Source: Bacillota bacterium
GTDB lineage: Bacteria > Bacillota > Clostridia > Oscillospirales > Acutalibacteraceae
DNA length: 64,000 nt
NCBI GenBank assembly: GCA_023458755.1
Contig: JAEWYE010000019.1
Span: 1-64,000, forward strand
Direction: 5' to 3'
Below, piece after piece: positions 32,571-41,493 of the stretch. A program made the position numbers and the translations under genes. The notes under the pieces are model-generated. The model was not told the DNA's origin, did not search any database, and saw nothing but the letters and a program-made list of their open reading frames with translations. The first letter of the stretch is position 1. Every line of letters begins with the position of its first letter.

Positions 32571-33956
32571 ATGCCAATTCTCGGTGCATTTCTTGTTCCT
32601 CATCCGCCCATTATCCTGCCGGAAGTGGGACGTGGGGAAGAACAAAAAATTCAAAAGACGGTAGATGCTTACCGTGAGGTTGCCCGTCGTATCGAGGCAC
32701 TGAAGCCGGACACGGTTATCGTAACTTCCCCTCATGCCACAATGTATGCCGACTATTTTCACATTTCACCGGGGGAGAGTGCTAAAGGTGATTTATCTCG
32801 CTTTGGCGTATCCGGTGTTTCGGCAGAAGTGAAATATGATAGTGAGTTTGTGCAGGTACTTTCCGATACCGCAGGAGAAATGCAGCTTCCTGCCGGTACG
32901 TTTGGTGAGCGGGATAAATCCCTTGACCACGGAATACTAATTCCGCTGCGCTTTCTACAGGAATACCGGAATGATTATAAACTGGTGCGCATTGGTTTAT
33001 CGGGATTGTCTGTTCTGGATCACTACCGTCTTGGCAAGTGCATTGCACAAACCGCCGAAAAATTGGAGCGAAGGGTAGTTTTTGTTGCCAGCGGTGACCT
33101 TTCTCACAAATTAACCGACGACGGGCCTTATGGCTTTGCCGAGGAAGGACCTAAATTTGATAAAGAAGTTACCGAGGCCATGGCGAAAGGAGATTTTCTG
33201 CGTTTCTTAACATTCAGCCCCGACTTTTGTGACGCGGCGGCTGAATGCGGACTGCGTTCCTTTATCATCATGGCGGGAGCATTGGACGGTAAATCCGTAC
33301 AGCCGGAACTGCTCTCCTATGAAGGGCCTTTTGGCGTCGGATACGGAGTTTGTGCCTTTACAATTACCGGCGACGACGAAAGTCGCCATTTTGATGTGGT
33401 TTATGAAAGTGAGCAACAGAAACGATTGAATACGATAAAAGCCAATGAGGACGCATATGTTCGTCTTGCTCGGCTTTCTTTGGAAACTTATATAAAAACG
33501 GGAAAGCAGGCCGAGCTTCCGAGTAATCTGCCCGAAGAAATGCGAAATCGACGGGCAGGAGCTTTTGTCTCTTTGAAAAAATACGGTGAGCTGCGGGGCT
33601 GTATCGGCACCATCGGCCCGGTGACAGACTGCATAGCAGAGGAAATTTTGCGCAACGCAGTCAGCGCGGGTACGGATGATCCTCGTTTTTCTCCGGTAAC
33701 GGAAGAAGAACTATCCGACCTTGTTTACAGCGTAGATGTGCTTGCAGAGTCAGAACCGATTGATTCTATTGCCGAACTCGATGTGAAACGGTATGGCGTC
33801 ATTGTAAAAAGCGGGTACAAATGCGGACTGCTCCTGCCTAATCTGGAAGGAGTAAACACGCCGGAACAGCAAGTCTCCATTGCTATGAAAAAGGCAGGAA
33901 TCCGGCAGGGAGAATCCTGTTCATTAGAGCGGTTCGAGGTGGTGCGGCATAAATGA
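32571..33956 (+). CDS. amrB-amrA: AmmeMemoRadiSam fusion: MEMO-like and AMMECR1 domains
   Basis: This 461-residue protein joins a class III extradiol-dioxygenase-like MEMO domain (about 1-265; FLVPHPPIILPEVGRGEE, VTSPHATMYADYFHI, DHGILIPLRF, VASGDLSHKL) to an AMMECR1 domain (about 280-461; RAGAFVSLKKYGELRGCIGT and PRFSPVTEEELSDL). The same two domains stand next to a radical SAM enzyme in many bacteria and archaea, the AmmeMemoRadiSam system. The reaction of the system is not securely known to me. The stop overlaps the next start (ATGA), so the two genes are coupled. Confidence 0.93.
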   Translation: MPILGAFLVPHPPIILPEVGRGEEQKIQKTVDAYREVARRIEALKPDTVIVTSPHATMYADYFHISPGESAKGDLSRFGVSGVSAEVKYDSEFVQVLSDTAGEMQLPAGTFGERDKSLDHGILIPLRFLQEYRNDYKLVRIGLSGLSVLDHYRLGKCIAQTAEKLERRVVFVASGDLSHKLTDDGPYGFAEEGPKFDKEVTEAMAKGDFLRFLTFSPDFCDAAAECGLRSFIIMAGALDGKSVQPELLSYEGPFGVGYGVCAFTITGDDESRHFDVVYESEQQKRLNTIKANEDAYVRLARLSLETYIKTGKQAELPSNLPEEMRNRRAGAFVSLKKYGELRGCIGTIGPVTDCIAEEILRNAVSAGTDDPRFSPVTEEELSDLVYSVDVLAESEPIDSIAELDVKRYGVIVKSGYKCGLLLPNLEGVNTPEQQVSIAMKKAGIRQGESCSLERFEVVRHK

Positions 33957-34780
33957 AAGTAACGTGTGAAATTTGTCATCATCACTGTAAATTAGAAGAA
34001 GGGCAAATTGGCCTATGCCGTGCTCGGAAAAGCCATGACGGAAGAATCATCTGCGAAAACTACGGCAAACTGACCGGTTTTGCTCTTGACCCAATTGAAA
34101 AGAAACCGTTACGGCGATTTTATCCCGACAGTAAAATTTTATCTGTCGGAAGTTACGGCTGCAATCTGCGATGTCCGTTTTGCCAAAACAGCGAGATTTC
34201 CATGACCGATGGAGAGCATATCCAAACAGTGGAGGTTTCTCCCGAAGCACTGGTCGAAAAGGCGCTGGAACTCGTTCCGAAAGGGAATATCGGTATTGCC
34301 TACACCTACAACGAACCACTGGTTGGCTATGAATATGTTCGCGACTGCACGCAGCTTGCAAAAGAGCGCGGCCTCAAAAATGTGGTGGTAACCAACGGCT
34401 GTATCTGTGAACAGCCGCTGAAAGAGCTGCTTTCGTATATAGATGCGATGAACATTGACCTAAAAGGGTTTACCGAGGACTTTTACAAAATGGTGGGCGG
34501 TGATTTGAAAATGGTCAAGCGCACCATTCAGCTTGCGGCAGAAAGCTGCCATGTGGAGGTAACTACCCTCGTTATTCCGGCAGAAAACGACAGTGAGGAA
34601 GAAATGAACGCGCTCTCAAAATGGCTTGCGTCTGTGAATCCGGAAATACCGCTGCACGTTTCCCGCTTTTTCCCGTGCTGGAAAATGACTGACCGCAATC
34701 CTACACCGGTTGAAACGGTGTATCGGTTGGCGGAGGTGGCACGCGAAAATCTGCGGTATGTCTATGTGGGAAGCTGCTGA
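33953..34780 (+). CDS. amrS: AmmeMemoRadiSam radical SAM enzyme
   Basis: This 275-residue radical SAM protein carries the cluster motif CNLRCPFC (Cys70, Cys74, Cys77). The N-terminus has further cysteines (Cys5, Cys8, Cys12 and Cys22 in CEICHHHCKLEEGQIGLC), as in the pyruvate-formate-lyase-activase-like branch of this family. AYTYNEPLVGYEYV and FFPCWKMTDRNPTP are typical. The substrate is unknown; the fused MEMO/AMMECR1 protein upstream is the expected partner. Confidence 0.93.
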   Translation: MKVTCEICHHHCKLEEGQIGLCRARKSHDGRIICENYGKLTGFALDPIEKKPLRRFYPDSKILSVGSYGCNLRCPFCQNSEISMTDGEHIQTVEVSPEALVEKALELVPKGNIGIAYTYNEPLVGYEYVRDCTQLAKERGLKNVVVTNGCICEQPLKELLSYIDAMNIDLKGFTEDFYKMVGGDLKMVKRTIQLAAESCHVEVTTLVIPAENDSEEEMNALSKWLASVNPEIPLHVSRFFPCWKMTDRNPTPVETVYRLAEVARENLRYVYVGSC

Positions 34781-35128
34781 AAATAATATAGGAGCAATAG
34801 CTCGGTATTATCAATTTAAGGAGATCTTAAAAACAATGCACTTTTAAAAATTGATTCATAGCGGTTGCTGCAAACGCGGCATATCTTTGTTCTCTTCGGA
34901 GTAATGCATGTGACAGGAAAATACATTTAGGCTTCAAAGAAAAAATAAGTACATTTTGTATCAAAATCTGTAATATAGTGTATTTATTATTTCAAATAGC
35001 TACTTATAATTTATATTTGTAGTGTATTGAAATTGGAATGATAAATTTTCCGAACTATGCAAAGAACTAGCGTGATCTGCTTTCAGACTCATTCTATGGT
35101 TCATCTCAGAAAAGGGCAGGATAAAATA
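34781..35128. other. gene-free stretch before a chemoreceptor gene
   Basis: This 348-base A/T-rich stretch holds no convincing gene. A weak hairpin with a GAGC/GCTC core lies near 34784-34809 without a T tail. A TATAAT at 35005-35010 could be a -10 box for the chemoreceptor gene, but no good -35 box goes with it. No riboswitch was recognised. Confidence 0.4.
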
Positions 35129-36892
35129 ATGAAATCTAAGAAAATCAATGTTCGCAAACTGCATAAAAATCAAACATATATTGGAAAAAGTGAGAAACGG
35201 TCGTTCAAACTGCATTCGCCGATCAAAATATACAAAAGAATGACAATTTACAAAAAATTGAGTTTCTCTTTTTTAGCAATTGCGGTCATCAGCAGCTTGC
35301 TGACCGGTACAGTGGGAATGATCAATCTTGACCGCAACAATACGATGTCGCAGGAAATATACAATAAGGACCTTACGCCATTAGCCCCCCTCTATCGTAT
35401 TCAAACGGATTTTCTTACAATGGGAACAAAAATGAACGGCGGCAATGTTATTCAAAATCAGTCCGATGTCAACGACCTATCGACAAAAATTTGCACGGAA
35501 CTTTCTCAATATAGTTCCGCGGTGACAGCCCCTAAGGAGAAAGCAGTGCTTTCGCAGATGTCTGCCGATATTTCCCAATATATTGTTGTGGCAAAAGATG
35601 TGCTCAGCAATTTTCAAATCAACAACGCGAAAGCAGCCTATGAAGGGATCAGCGGCAAAATGTCGACGATATCCGCTCATTTCGATGGATTGATTACCGA
35701 TCTTTATACGCAAAAAATTACGGAAGCAAAACAAAGAAATGCGCAAAGTCAGCAGAGCTTTACATTTTCATTGGGCTTAATGGGATTAATTGTTATTGCC
35801 GCTGTTTTCCTTGCGACACTGTTGGGCAGACTGAACGCAAAGCTCATCTGTAAGCCGATAAACAGTTTGGTGAATTCCGCCTCGGAAATTGCAGAAGGAA
35901 ATCTGAATGTCGCGATTGATAAAGGCGACGGCGATGAAATTAGTATTTTGGCAGGTGCCTTTGAAAAAATGACTTCCACTTGGTCTCGCTACATATATGA
36001 AATATCCACCGTGCTTTCCCAAATGGCGGAAGGCAATCTAGATGTGCAGATATCTTCCGAATATAAAGGGGATTTTGTTAAAATAAAAGAATCGATCAAC
36101 TATATTATCGTGACTTTTAATTCTATGATAGGTCAAATCATGCAAGCAGCAAATGAGATTACCAGCGGCGCAAAGCAACTTTCCGCAGGCAGCCAAAGTC
36201 TTTCGGTAGGAGCGGCAGAGCAGGCAGCTTCCGTGGAACAACTGACAGCCTCTATCGCCGAAATAGCGGGAAAGACAAAAGAGAACGCAAACAGTACAGC
36301 AAAAGCGGATGCGATTGCTCGGTCAGTAAAAAGTGATACTGTCAGCGGGAACGAAAAAATGGAACAAATGCTCAACTCTATGAGTGAAATAAGCGAATCG
36401 GCTAAGGGTATATCAAATATTATAAAAGTAATCAACGACATTGCGTTTCAAACGAACGTGCTTGCCTTGAACGCGTCTATCGAAGCGGCAAGAGCAGGCA
36501 GTTATGGCAAAGGGTTCGCGGTTGTAGCCGAAGAAGTCCGACATCTTGCGCTGCGCAGTACCGAAGCTGTGAAGAATACAACTAAAATGATCGATAAATC
36601 CATTGTTACGGCGGTACAGGGTACCTCAATCGCACAGGATACATCCAATTCGTTGAAGATGATAGAAGGAGGCGTCAATGGTACGGCTGTGATCCTTGAT
36701 GAAATCGCCAGATCATCGAATGAGCAGGCAGTTGGCATCAGTCAGATTACTAAAGGCATAGACGAAGTTTCCAAAATTGTACAGACCAATGCGGCTACGG
36801 CGGAGCAAAGCGCCGCCGCAAGCGAGGAGCTTTTCGGTCAGGCGGAAAACATGCGGCAACTTGTCAGCGGTTTTCAGATTAGGAAAAGCTAA
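35129..36892 (+). CDS. methyl-accepting chemotaxis protein with long cytoplasmic N-terminus
   Basis: This encodes about 587 residues. ATG at 35129 follows AGGGCAGG. A basic N-terminus of about 40 residues precedes the first membrane segment (about 48-68). A helical four-helix-bundle-type sensor domain follows, then a second membrane segment (about 215-238), HAMP (CKPINSLVNSASEIAEGN) with a second HAMP-like repeat, and the signalling tip IAFQTNVLALNASIEAARAG. The C-terminus (VSGFQIRKS) lacks a CheR-binding pentapeptide. The ligand is unknown. It differs from the first chemoreceptor in the sensor part. Confidence 0.92.
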   Translation: MKSKKINVRKLHKNQTYIGKSEKRSFKLHSPIKIYKRMTIYKKLSFSFLAIAVISSLLTGTVGMINLDRNNTMSQEIYNKDLTPLAPLYRIQTDFLTMGTKMNGGNVIQNQSDVNDLSTKICTELSQYSSAVTAPKEKAVLSQMSADISQYIVVAKDVLSNFQINNAKAAYEGISGKMSTISAHFDGLITDLYTQKITEAKQRNAQSQQSFTFSLGLMGLIVIAAVFLATLLGRLNAKLICKPINSLVNSASEIAEGNLNVAIDKGDGDEISILAGAFEKMTSTWSRYIYEISTVLSQMAEGNLDVQISSEYKGDFVKIKESINYIIVTFNSMIGQIMQAANEITSGAKQLSAGSQSLSVGAAEQAASVEQLTASIAEIAGKTKENANSTAKADAIARSVKSDTVSGNEKMEQMLNSMSEISESAKGISNIIKVINDIAFQTNVLALNASIEAARAGSYGKGFAVVAEEVRHLALRSTEAVKNTTKMIDKSIVTAVQGTSIAQDTSNSLKMIEGGVNGTAVILDEIARSSNEQAVGISQITKGIDEVSKIVQTNAATAEQSAAASEELFGQAENMRQLVSGFQIRKS

Positions 36893-36895
36893 AAG

Positions 36896-36924
36896 TTATC
36901 AAGTGTTTGCAAAAACCTTATAAT
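36896..36924 (+). promoter_or_regulatory. promoter of the GAF-domain gene
   Basis: TTATCA (36896-36901) and TATAAT (36919-36924) are 17 bases apart, about 60 bases before the start codon at 36986. Confidence 0.5.
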
Positions 36925-36985
36925 TATGTTATTTTGTAGGATAAGATAACTCACAAAATGCAGATATGAGGAATGAGGAAGCCAA

Positions 36986-37495
36986 ATGATGAACCAGACC
37001 AATTCTATATACCCGGAAAACAAGGAAGAAATGTATGCGCTGCTTCATGCACAGGTGAAATCTCTTTTGCAAGGAGAAACCGATCGAATTGCCAACCTTG
37101 CGAATGCTTCTGCTTTGCTGAATTTAGCACTGTCCAATATCAACTGGGCAGGATTTTATTTGATACGAAGCAAAGAACTGATTTTAGGCCCGTTTCAGGG
37201 AAAACCTGCCTGCATCCATATCCCATTGGGAAAAGGAGTCTGCGGAACAGCGGCACTGAAAGATGAAACACTGGTCGTCAAAGATGTTCATGAGTTCCCG
37301 GGACATATTGCCTGTGACTGCGATTCCGCTTCAGAAATCGTAATTCCTCTTCATAGTCGGGAACGCGTTGTAGGGGTGCTGGATATCGACAGCCCTGTGG
37401 TTGCCCGATTTGATGCCAAAGATGAGCAGGAACTGAATGCCATTGCAAAGCTGATCGAAACCTCCTGCACTTGGCAGCCGGAGACTTTAATTTAA
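36986..37495 (+). CDS. msrC: free methionine-(R)-sulfoxide reductase, GAF domain
   Basis: fRMsr reduces free Met-R-sulfoxide, repairing oxidative damage. The 169-residue single GAF domain has the three cysteines expected for catalysis and resolution in GKPACIHIPL, GVCGTAAL and GHIACDCDS. NWAGFYLI and IPLHSRERVVGVLDIDSP are family signatures. GAGGAAG precedes the ATG at 36986. It is a single-gene unit with its own promoter and terminator. Confidence 0.9.
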   Translation: MMNQTNSIYPENKEEMYALLHAQVKSLLQGETDRIANLANASALLNLALSNINWAGFYLIRSKELILGPFQGKPACIHIPLGKGVCGTAALKDETLVVKDVHEFPGHIACDCDSASEIVIPLHSRERVVGVLDIDSPVVARFDAKDEQELNAIAKLIETSCTWQPETLI

Positions 37496-37544
37496 AGTTC
37501 TATAGTCAGTTAAGTAGAAAGCATTTAAGAAACAAGCGTAAAAT

Positions 37545-37594
37545 AAAAGAGCCGCCTCGCCGTGATATTTTCATCACAGGCAGGCGGCTCTTTT
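37545..37594. terminator. strong bidirectional terminator
   Basis: AAAAGAGCCGCCT and AGGCGGCTCTTTT form a 13-bp outer stem with an inner stem around ATCAC. The A-run before and T-run after suit both the rightward msrC transcript and the leftward lsr-side operon. Confidence 0.9.
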
Positions 37595-37638
37595 GGGGAA
37601 GTATATTATGAAAAGCATCTTGTAAGCAATAGAATGAA

Positions 37639-38133
37639 TTACAGCTCGATCTGGATATAATCTGTTTTATTTAACAAATACTTTTTGGTGTCGTTCAAGT
37701 AAGTACGTTCGGGAAAACAAATTAAAACGGTTCCATCTTTGTGGATTGGATAGGGTGCGCCGTGCCAGGTACCTGCACGTAAAATAACCAGACAGCCTTT
37801 CGGAACGATAAATGCCTCTAATTTGTCCAATTCAATTACGTCCGCCGATGCCGGCCCTGCATAGATGACCATATCGTCATCCAGCGGCATCATGACTTCA
37901 CAACAGCCGGAATGAAATTCTACATCTTCCACAATCATCGCTCTCTGGCCGACTTTTAATGAACCGAAAGCTGGGGGTGTACAGTCTTTGACAGGCATGA
38001 CTGCCATGTCACGGTGGAAAACACAGGGAGATTCCCCCATGCCGTATGCCTCACCAGGGTTAGAAATATCAGCCAGAAAGCCATATTGCAAAAAGTTTGT
38101 TTTGGTAATCGGAACTGCTTGTATTGTTTTCAT
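37639..38133 (-). CDS. cupin-like protein related to ureidoglycolate lyase
   Basis: This 164-residue protein starts MKTIQAVPITKTNFLQYGF and contains CVFHRDMAV, EFHSGCCEVMMPLD and RAGTWHGAPYPI, the pattern of the AllA/ureidoglycolate-lyase-like cupins. No purine or allantoin genes are nearby. It ends the leftward operon lsrR-lsrK-cupin-cupin, so a role in AI-2 phosphate metabolism is more likely than ureidoglycolate cleavage. GAGGA precedes the ATG. Confidence 0.7.
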   Translation of the reverse strand: MKTIQAVPITKTNFLQYGFLADISNPGEAYGMGESPCVFHRDMAVMPVKDCTPPAFGSLKVGQRAMIVEDVEFHSGCCEVMMPLDDDMVIYAGPASADVIELDKLEAFIVPKGCLVILRAGTWHGAPYPIHKDGTVLICFPERTYLNDTKKYLLNKTDYIQIEL

Positions 38134-38168
38134 AGGTTGTCCTCGTTTTCCGCTTTCTTAATGGTTGA

Positions 38169-38504
38169 TCAAACCTCGACCTTGTCTTTGTCCATAAACG
38201 GAGAGAGAGCAAAGGCTGCTTTTACCGGCGTAGCAGTGTTATTCTTGAGATAATGAACCTGACCCGGCTCAATATGGATGAACTCGCCTTCTCCAAGTGT
38301 ATGCTGCTCGCCATCCACGGTAAAATCGATGGTGCCTTCCAGTACAAAAAAGTTTTCTTCCATTACATTGTGGTAATGAGCCTGAAAGTCTTCTCCGCTT
38401 TTCAAGCGTACAACGCCAAAATTCATGCGCGGGCCTCTCATTAAGTATTTCGGGCCGCTGTCTCCAAAACGATATTCTTTATCTTTTTCATTCACGATAA
38501 ACAT
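38169..38504 (-). CDS. small cupin-domain protein
   Basis: This 111-residue single-domain cupin has a metal-binding first motif, HYHNVMEENFFVLEG (two His and a Glu), and a second motif, EPGQVHYLKN (His). These ligands suggest an active metal centre, as in small isomerases and dioxygenases. It lies between lsrK (41 bases upstream) and the second cupin gene (35 bases downstream). A GGAGT site precedes the ATG. The substrate is unknown; it may act on phospho-AI-2 or its breakdown products. Confidence 0.75.
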   Translation of the reverse strand: MFIVNEKDKEYRFGDSGPKYLMRGPRMNFGVVRLKSGEDFQAHYHNVMEENFFVLEGTIDFTVDGEQHTLGEGEFIHIEPGQVHYLKNNTATPVKAAFALSPFMDKDKVEV

Positions 38505-38545
38505 ACACTGTCACTCCATTATTTTTTATAATCATCACCCGGTTC

Positions 38546-40108
38546 TTATAGACCGGGCGCAATCCACATATTTTTTGTCAGCTTTTTATCGGACAAAGCG
38601 AGTTGAGCCGCATACACTTCACGCCATTTTCCATACATTTCGTTGTAAACAGCGGTGTTTTCTTTGTTGGGCAGGTACTCTTTATCCCATTTTACAAGTT
38701 TTCCGGCGGCTTCGGCAGCATCTGCGTAGATACCAACGCCCACACCGGCCAGAATTGCGGCGCCTAATGCGGTAGCCTCTTTAATCTTTGGCACACGTAC
38801 CGGCAGTCCCAAAACATCCGCCAATATCTGGCACCAAAGCGGACTTTTCGAAGCGCCGGAAGCAAAGACGATTTCTTCCGGCATATTGCCAGTGACATCT
38901 TTCACCATCTCAATGTTGCCTTTTGTTACCATGCAGGAATTTTCCATAATTGCACGGTAGAACGTATATCTGCTGAATTTGTTCGGGTCCAGTGCAAAAT
39001 TCGTAAAGGTAGGTGCTGCGTGTTTCCATTCAATGTAATTCATAACGTCGGAAAAGGTGCACATCATACCGTAACAGCCCGCCGGAATTTCGGCGGCTTT
39101 TTTATCCATCAGGTAATACGGGTCTTTTCCTGTTTTTTCAGCTTCAGCTTTTTCAAATTGGCAGAACCCGTCACGGAACCAGCGCATGACCAAACCCGGA
39201 TAAAACGCAAGCGCTTCATACTGCCAGATATTCGGCACGGCATGACAGTTCACTCTTACCCGGCATTGTTCGTCTGTCTTTGCTTCATCGGTATTGAATT
39301 CATACTGCCAGAAGCTTCCGCCGAAAACAGCAGCCTGATTTTTGGAGGTGACCGCAACGCCGATACAGCCCAGCTGCGCATCGCCGCCGCCTGCAACCAC
39401 GGGTATTCCCGCACAAAGTCCGGTTTGTTCGGCACCAATGGCGCTAACCTTGGAAACGACGGTGCCGCTTTCAAAAACAGGAGGGAATATGTTTTCTTTC
39501 AGCCCACAAGCCGCGGATATTTTGGCATCCCAGTCACGTTTTTGCAAGTCGAAAATTCCGGTTGTACAGCCGTTGCTCGGCTCGGATGATAAAAAACCGG
39601 TCAGTTTGTAAATCAGCCAGTCGTTAAACATGGAAACGGCTGCTGCTTTCTCGTAAACTTCCGGAAGTTTATTTTTAACCCAAAGAATACGGGGCAGTGC
39701 ATCGAGTGCATAAGTTTGACCGGATTCACGGTAGATGGTTTTTTCTAATTCCGCGGAACGCTGAATCAGTTCACCCACCTCGTCGTTTGAGCGGGCATCC
39801 ACGTTTGCACAGGCCCAAATTTCGTTGCCGCCTTTATCGTAAAGAACAATTCCTTCACGCATACAGGTTGTCGAAATTGCGGCAATGTCCGCCGGATTAA
39901 TTTTCGTTTCTTTCAAAACATCGCGAATGCAGCCGGAAGCAAGATCCCAGTTGTAAATCCAGTCGAAATCCATAGAACCCGGAAAACGCGGATCTTCATG
40001 GTGTTCCCATTCCTGCTGTGAAACGCCTAGCTGATTGCCTTCAAGGTCAAAAATCACTGCACGGACGCTGCCTGTTCCAGCATCAACCGCCATTAAATAT
40101 TTGCCCAT
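38546..40108 (-). CDS. lsrK: autoinducer-2 kinase
   Basis: LsrK phosphorylates imported AI-2 (the open form of DPD) and so traps it and makes the inducer for LsrR. The 520-residue FGGY kinase closely follows the Escherichia coli LsrK sequence as I recall it: YLMAVDAGTGSVRAVIFDLE, CMREGIVLYDKGG, ACANVDARS, VAGGGDAQLGC, MRWFRDGFCQFE, KEATALGAAILAGVG and the final WIAPGL. This is much closer than generic xylulokinases. It is 16 bases downstream of lsrR. Confidence 0.93.
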   Translation of the reverse strand: MGKYLMAVDAGTGSVRAVIFDLEGNQLGVSQQEWEHHEDPRFPGSMDFDWIYNWDLASGCIRDVLKETKINPADIAAISTTCMREGIVLYDKGGNEIWACANVDARSNDEVGELIQRSAELEKTIYRESGQTYALDALPRILWVKNKLPEVYEKAAAVSMFNDWLIYKLTGFLSSEPSNGCTTGIFDLQKRDWDAKISAACGLKENIFPPVFESGTVVSKVSAIGAEQTGLCAGIPVVAGGGDAQLGCIGVAVTSKNQAAVFGGSFWQYEFNTDEAKTDEQCRVRVNCHAVPNIWQYEALAFYPGLVMRWFRDGFCQFEKAEAEKTGKDPYYLMDKKAAEIPAGCYGMMCTFSDVMNYIEWKHAAPTFTNFALDPNKFSRYTFYRAIMENSCMVTKGNIEMVKDVTGNMPEEIVFASGASKSPLWCQILADVLGLPVRVPKIKEATALGAAILAGVGVGIYADAAEAAGKLVKWDKEYLPNKENTAVYNEMYGKWREVYAAQLALSDKKLTKNMWIAPGL

Positions 40109-40124
40109 ATTCTCAACTCCTAAA

Positions 40125-41036
40125 TTAATCTTCAGAATTCATTAATGCAGTTGCGGTAGCCTCGTCGGTAATCAAAATATCCAAATAATTTCCTTTGAGT
40201 ACTGCCCGTATGGCGGAAATCTTATCCGCACCGGCCGCAACACCGATTACGTTGTCAAATTCACGAAGTGTGTCAAGCTTTGTACTGATTAACCGGTCGT
40301 GAATACTGTTGTTCACAATATTGCCGTCTTTGTCAATAAACTGGCTTAAAATATCTCCTACCGCACCCTGCATACCCAAGAGCAAAAAGTCATTTTTGTT
40401 TAGTATGCCCGCGTTGATAATTGTTGCTTCATCATTCATTCCACCAATACCGACTACGGTCATGGAAGCAAGATGCGTCATATCATAAATCTCTTTTAAA
40501 GAATTTTCACGTACCATCGCCTTTGCCATTTGTTCTGAGGAAGCCAAAAGCGGAGACGGCAGCAAATAAAGATTGGCGTTGCTGGTGCTGGAGCTTGTAT
40601 TCGACAGATAATAACTTACGCCGCCGGTGAGGGAAACCAGATTCATGGTGACTTCAGTAGACGGTATTAGATTGTTTAGTGTGCGCGAAATAGTATCTCC
40701 GTATCCAACATTGATAAAACAGTTTGGCGTTACTCTGGCACTGATATACATGGCCGCGCCTTTCGCAACTGTTTCATTTACATTTTCAGTGCCGGACGGT
40801 ACTACAAAAATGTCTTTTAATCCATATTTCGAAATCAGTCCATTTTCAAGCGTCATGTGCCGCTTGCCGTCCGCTCGTATTTTAAATTGAACAATTCCGC
40901 ATTGACGTGCCTTTTCAAGCAGTTTGATAACTTTTTGTCTGGAAATGCCAAGCTGTTCTGAAATTGCTTGCTGCGTCATGTTCTCCATATAATAGTACCA
41001 TGATATTTTTATCATTAAGCCTTCTTCGTAATCCAC
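40125..41036 (-). CDS. lsrR: LsrR family transcriptional regulator
   Basis: This SorC/DeoR-type repressor is relieved by phospho-AI-2. GTG at 41036 follows GGGGG at seven bases and gives about 303 residues; a longer frame to 41075 has no site. The helix-turn-helix is MTQQAISEQLGISRQKVIKL (about residues 20-40). The sugar-binding domain shows VSLTGGVSYYLS, PSPLLASSEQMAKAM, VGIGGMNDEATI, MQGAVGDILSQFIDKDG and ITDEATATALM, all close to the Escherichia coli LsrR pattern. It is divergent from lsrA. Confidence 0.92.
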   Translation of the reverse strand: MDYEEGLMIKISWYYYMENMTQQAISEQLGISRQKVIKLLEKARQCGIVQFKIRADGKRHMTLENGLISKYGLKDIFVVPSGTENVNETVAKGAAMYISARVTPNCFINVGYGDTISRTLNNLIPSTEVTMNLVSLTGGVSYYLSNTSSSTSNANLYLLPSPLLASSEQMAKAMVRENSLKEIYDMTHLASMTVVGIGGMNDEATIINAGILNKNDFLLLGMQGAVGDILSQFIDKDGNIVNNSIHDRLISTKLDTLREFDNVIGVAAGADKISAIRAVLKGNYLDILITDEATATALMNSED

Positions 41037-41212
41037 AACAATACCCCCAAAAACTATTAGTAAACAAAATGCCAATGCATTTCGTTCTCATCTAACATAT
41101 AGTATATAGCATTGTCACATAATAAGGAATAGTTCTAATACATTTTGAGATAATAAAATATATAGAAACCAACTCGTAACAAATGTTAGTATATCAATCA
41201 AATGTTTCAACT

Positions 41213-41237
41213 GCCAAAAGTATATCAGCATTTTGGC
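41213..41237. promoter_or_regulatory. operator-like repeat over the lsrR -10 box
   Basis: GCCAAAA (41213-41219) and TTTTGGC (41231-41237) form a perfect 7-bp inverted repeat with an 11-base spacer. It spans the -10 box of the lsrR promoter, where a bound regulator would block transcription. Confidence 0.45.
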
Positions 41238-41247
41238 TAGCTGTCAA
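41219..41247 (-). promoter_or_regulatory. lsrR-lsrK promoter
   Basis: Read on the minus strand, TTGACA (41247-41242) and TATACT (41224-41219) are 17 bases apart. The predicted start near 41212 leaves a leader of about 175 bases before lsrR. Confidence 0.75.
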
Positions 41248-41332
41248 TTCTTTTTTAATTTCCTGATGATATGAAATAAAATTGGACTTTAATCGCAATT
41301 ATTTCGTGCTATAGGCAATATTTTTTTGATAA

Positions 41333-41391
41333 TTCGTCAAAAATATGAATGAAATGACAGGCATTCTAAAAAAATATGTACTTTTGACGAA
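41333..41391. promoter_or_regulatory. paired operator half-sites upstream of lsrA
   Basis: TTCGTCAAAA (41333-41342) recurs as its exact reverse complement TTTTGACGAA (41382-41391). The two arms start 49 bases apart, close to five DNA turns, and the right arm abuts the lsrA promoter. A second small repeat, AAATGT/ACATTT (41391-41396 and 41402-41407), overlaps the -35 box. These are the best LsrR binding candidates. Confidence 0.5.
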
Positions 41392-41398
41392 AATGTAG

Positions 41399-41427
41399 TT
41401 GACATTTCACGCAAAATAATTTATGAT
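41399..41427 (+). promoter_or_regulatory. lsrACDBF promoter
   Basis: TTGACA (41399-41404) and TATGAT (41422-41427) are separated by 17 bases, about 65 bases before lsrA. Confidence 0.8.
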
Positions 41428-41493
41428 TTGTGCAGCAACAAAAGTTAAAGCAAATTACATTTGTATTTAAATTGTACGGATGGAGGAGAAGAT

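Noticed and set aside
34781..35128. A riboswitch upstream of the second chemoreceptor gene
   Set aside because: Cyclic-di-GMP riboswitches are common before such genes, but neither class's conserved core was recognisable here.
37639..38133. Ureidoglycolate lyase in purine breakdown
   Set aside because: The sequence resembles AllA, but no allantoin or ureide genes are near, and the gene is in the lsrRK operon.
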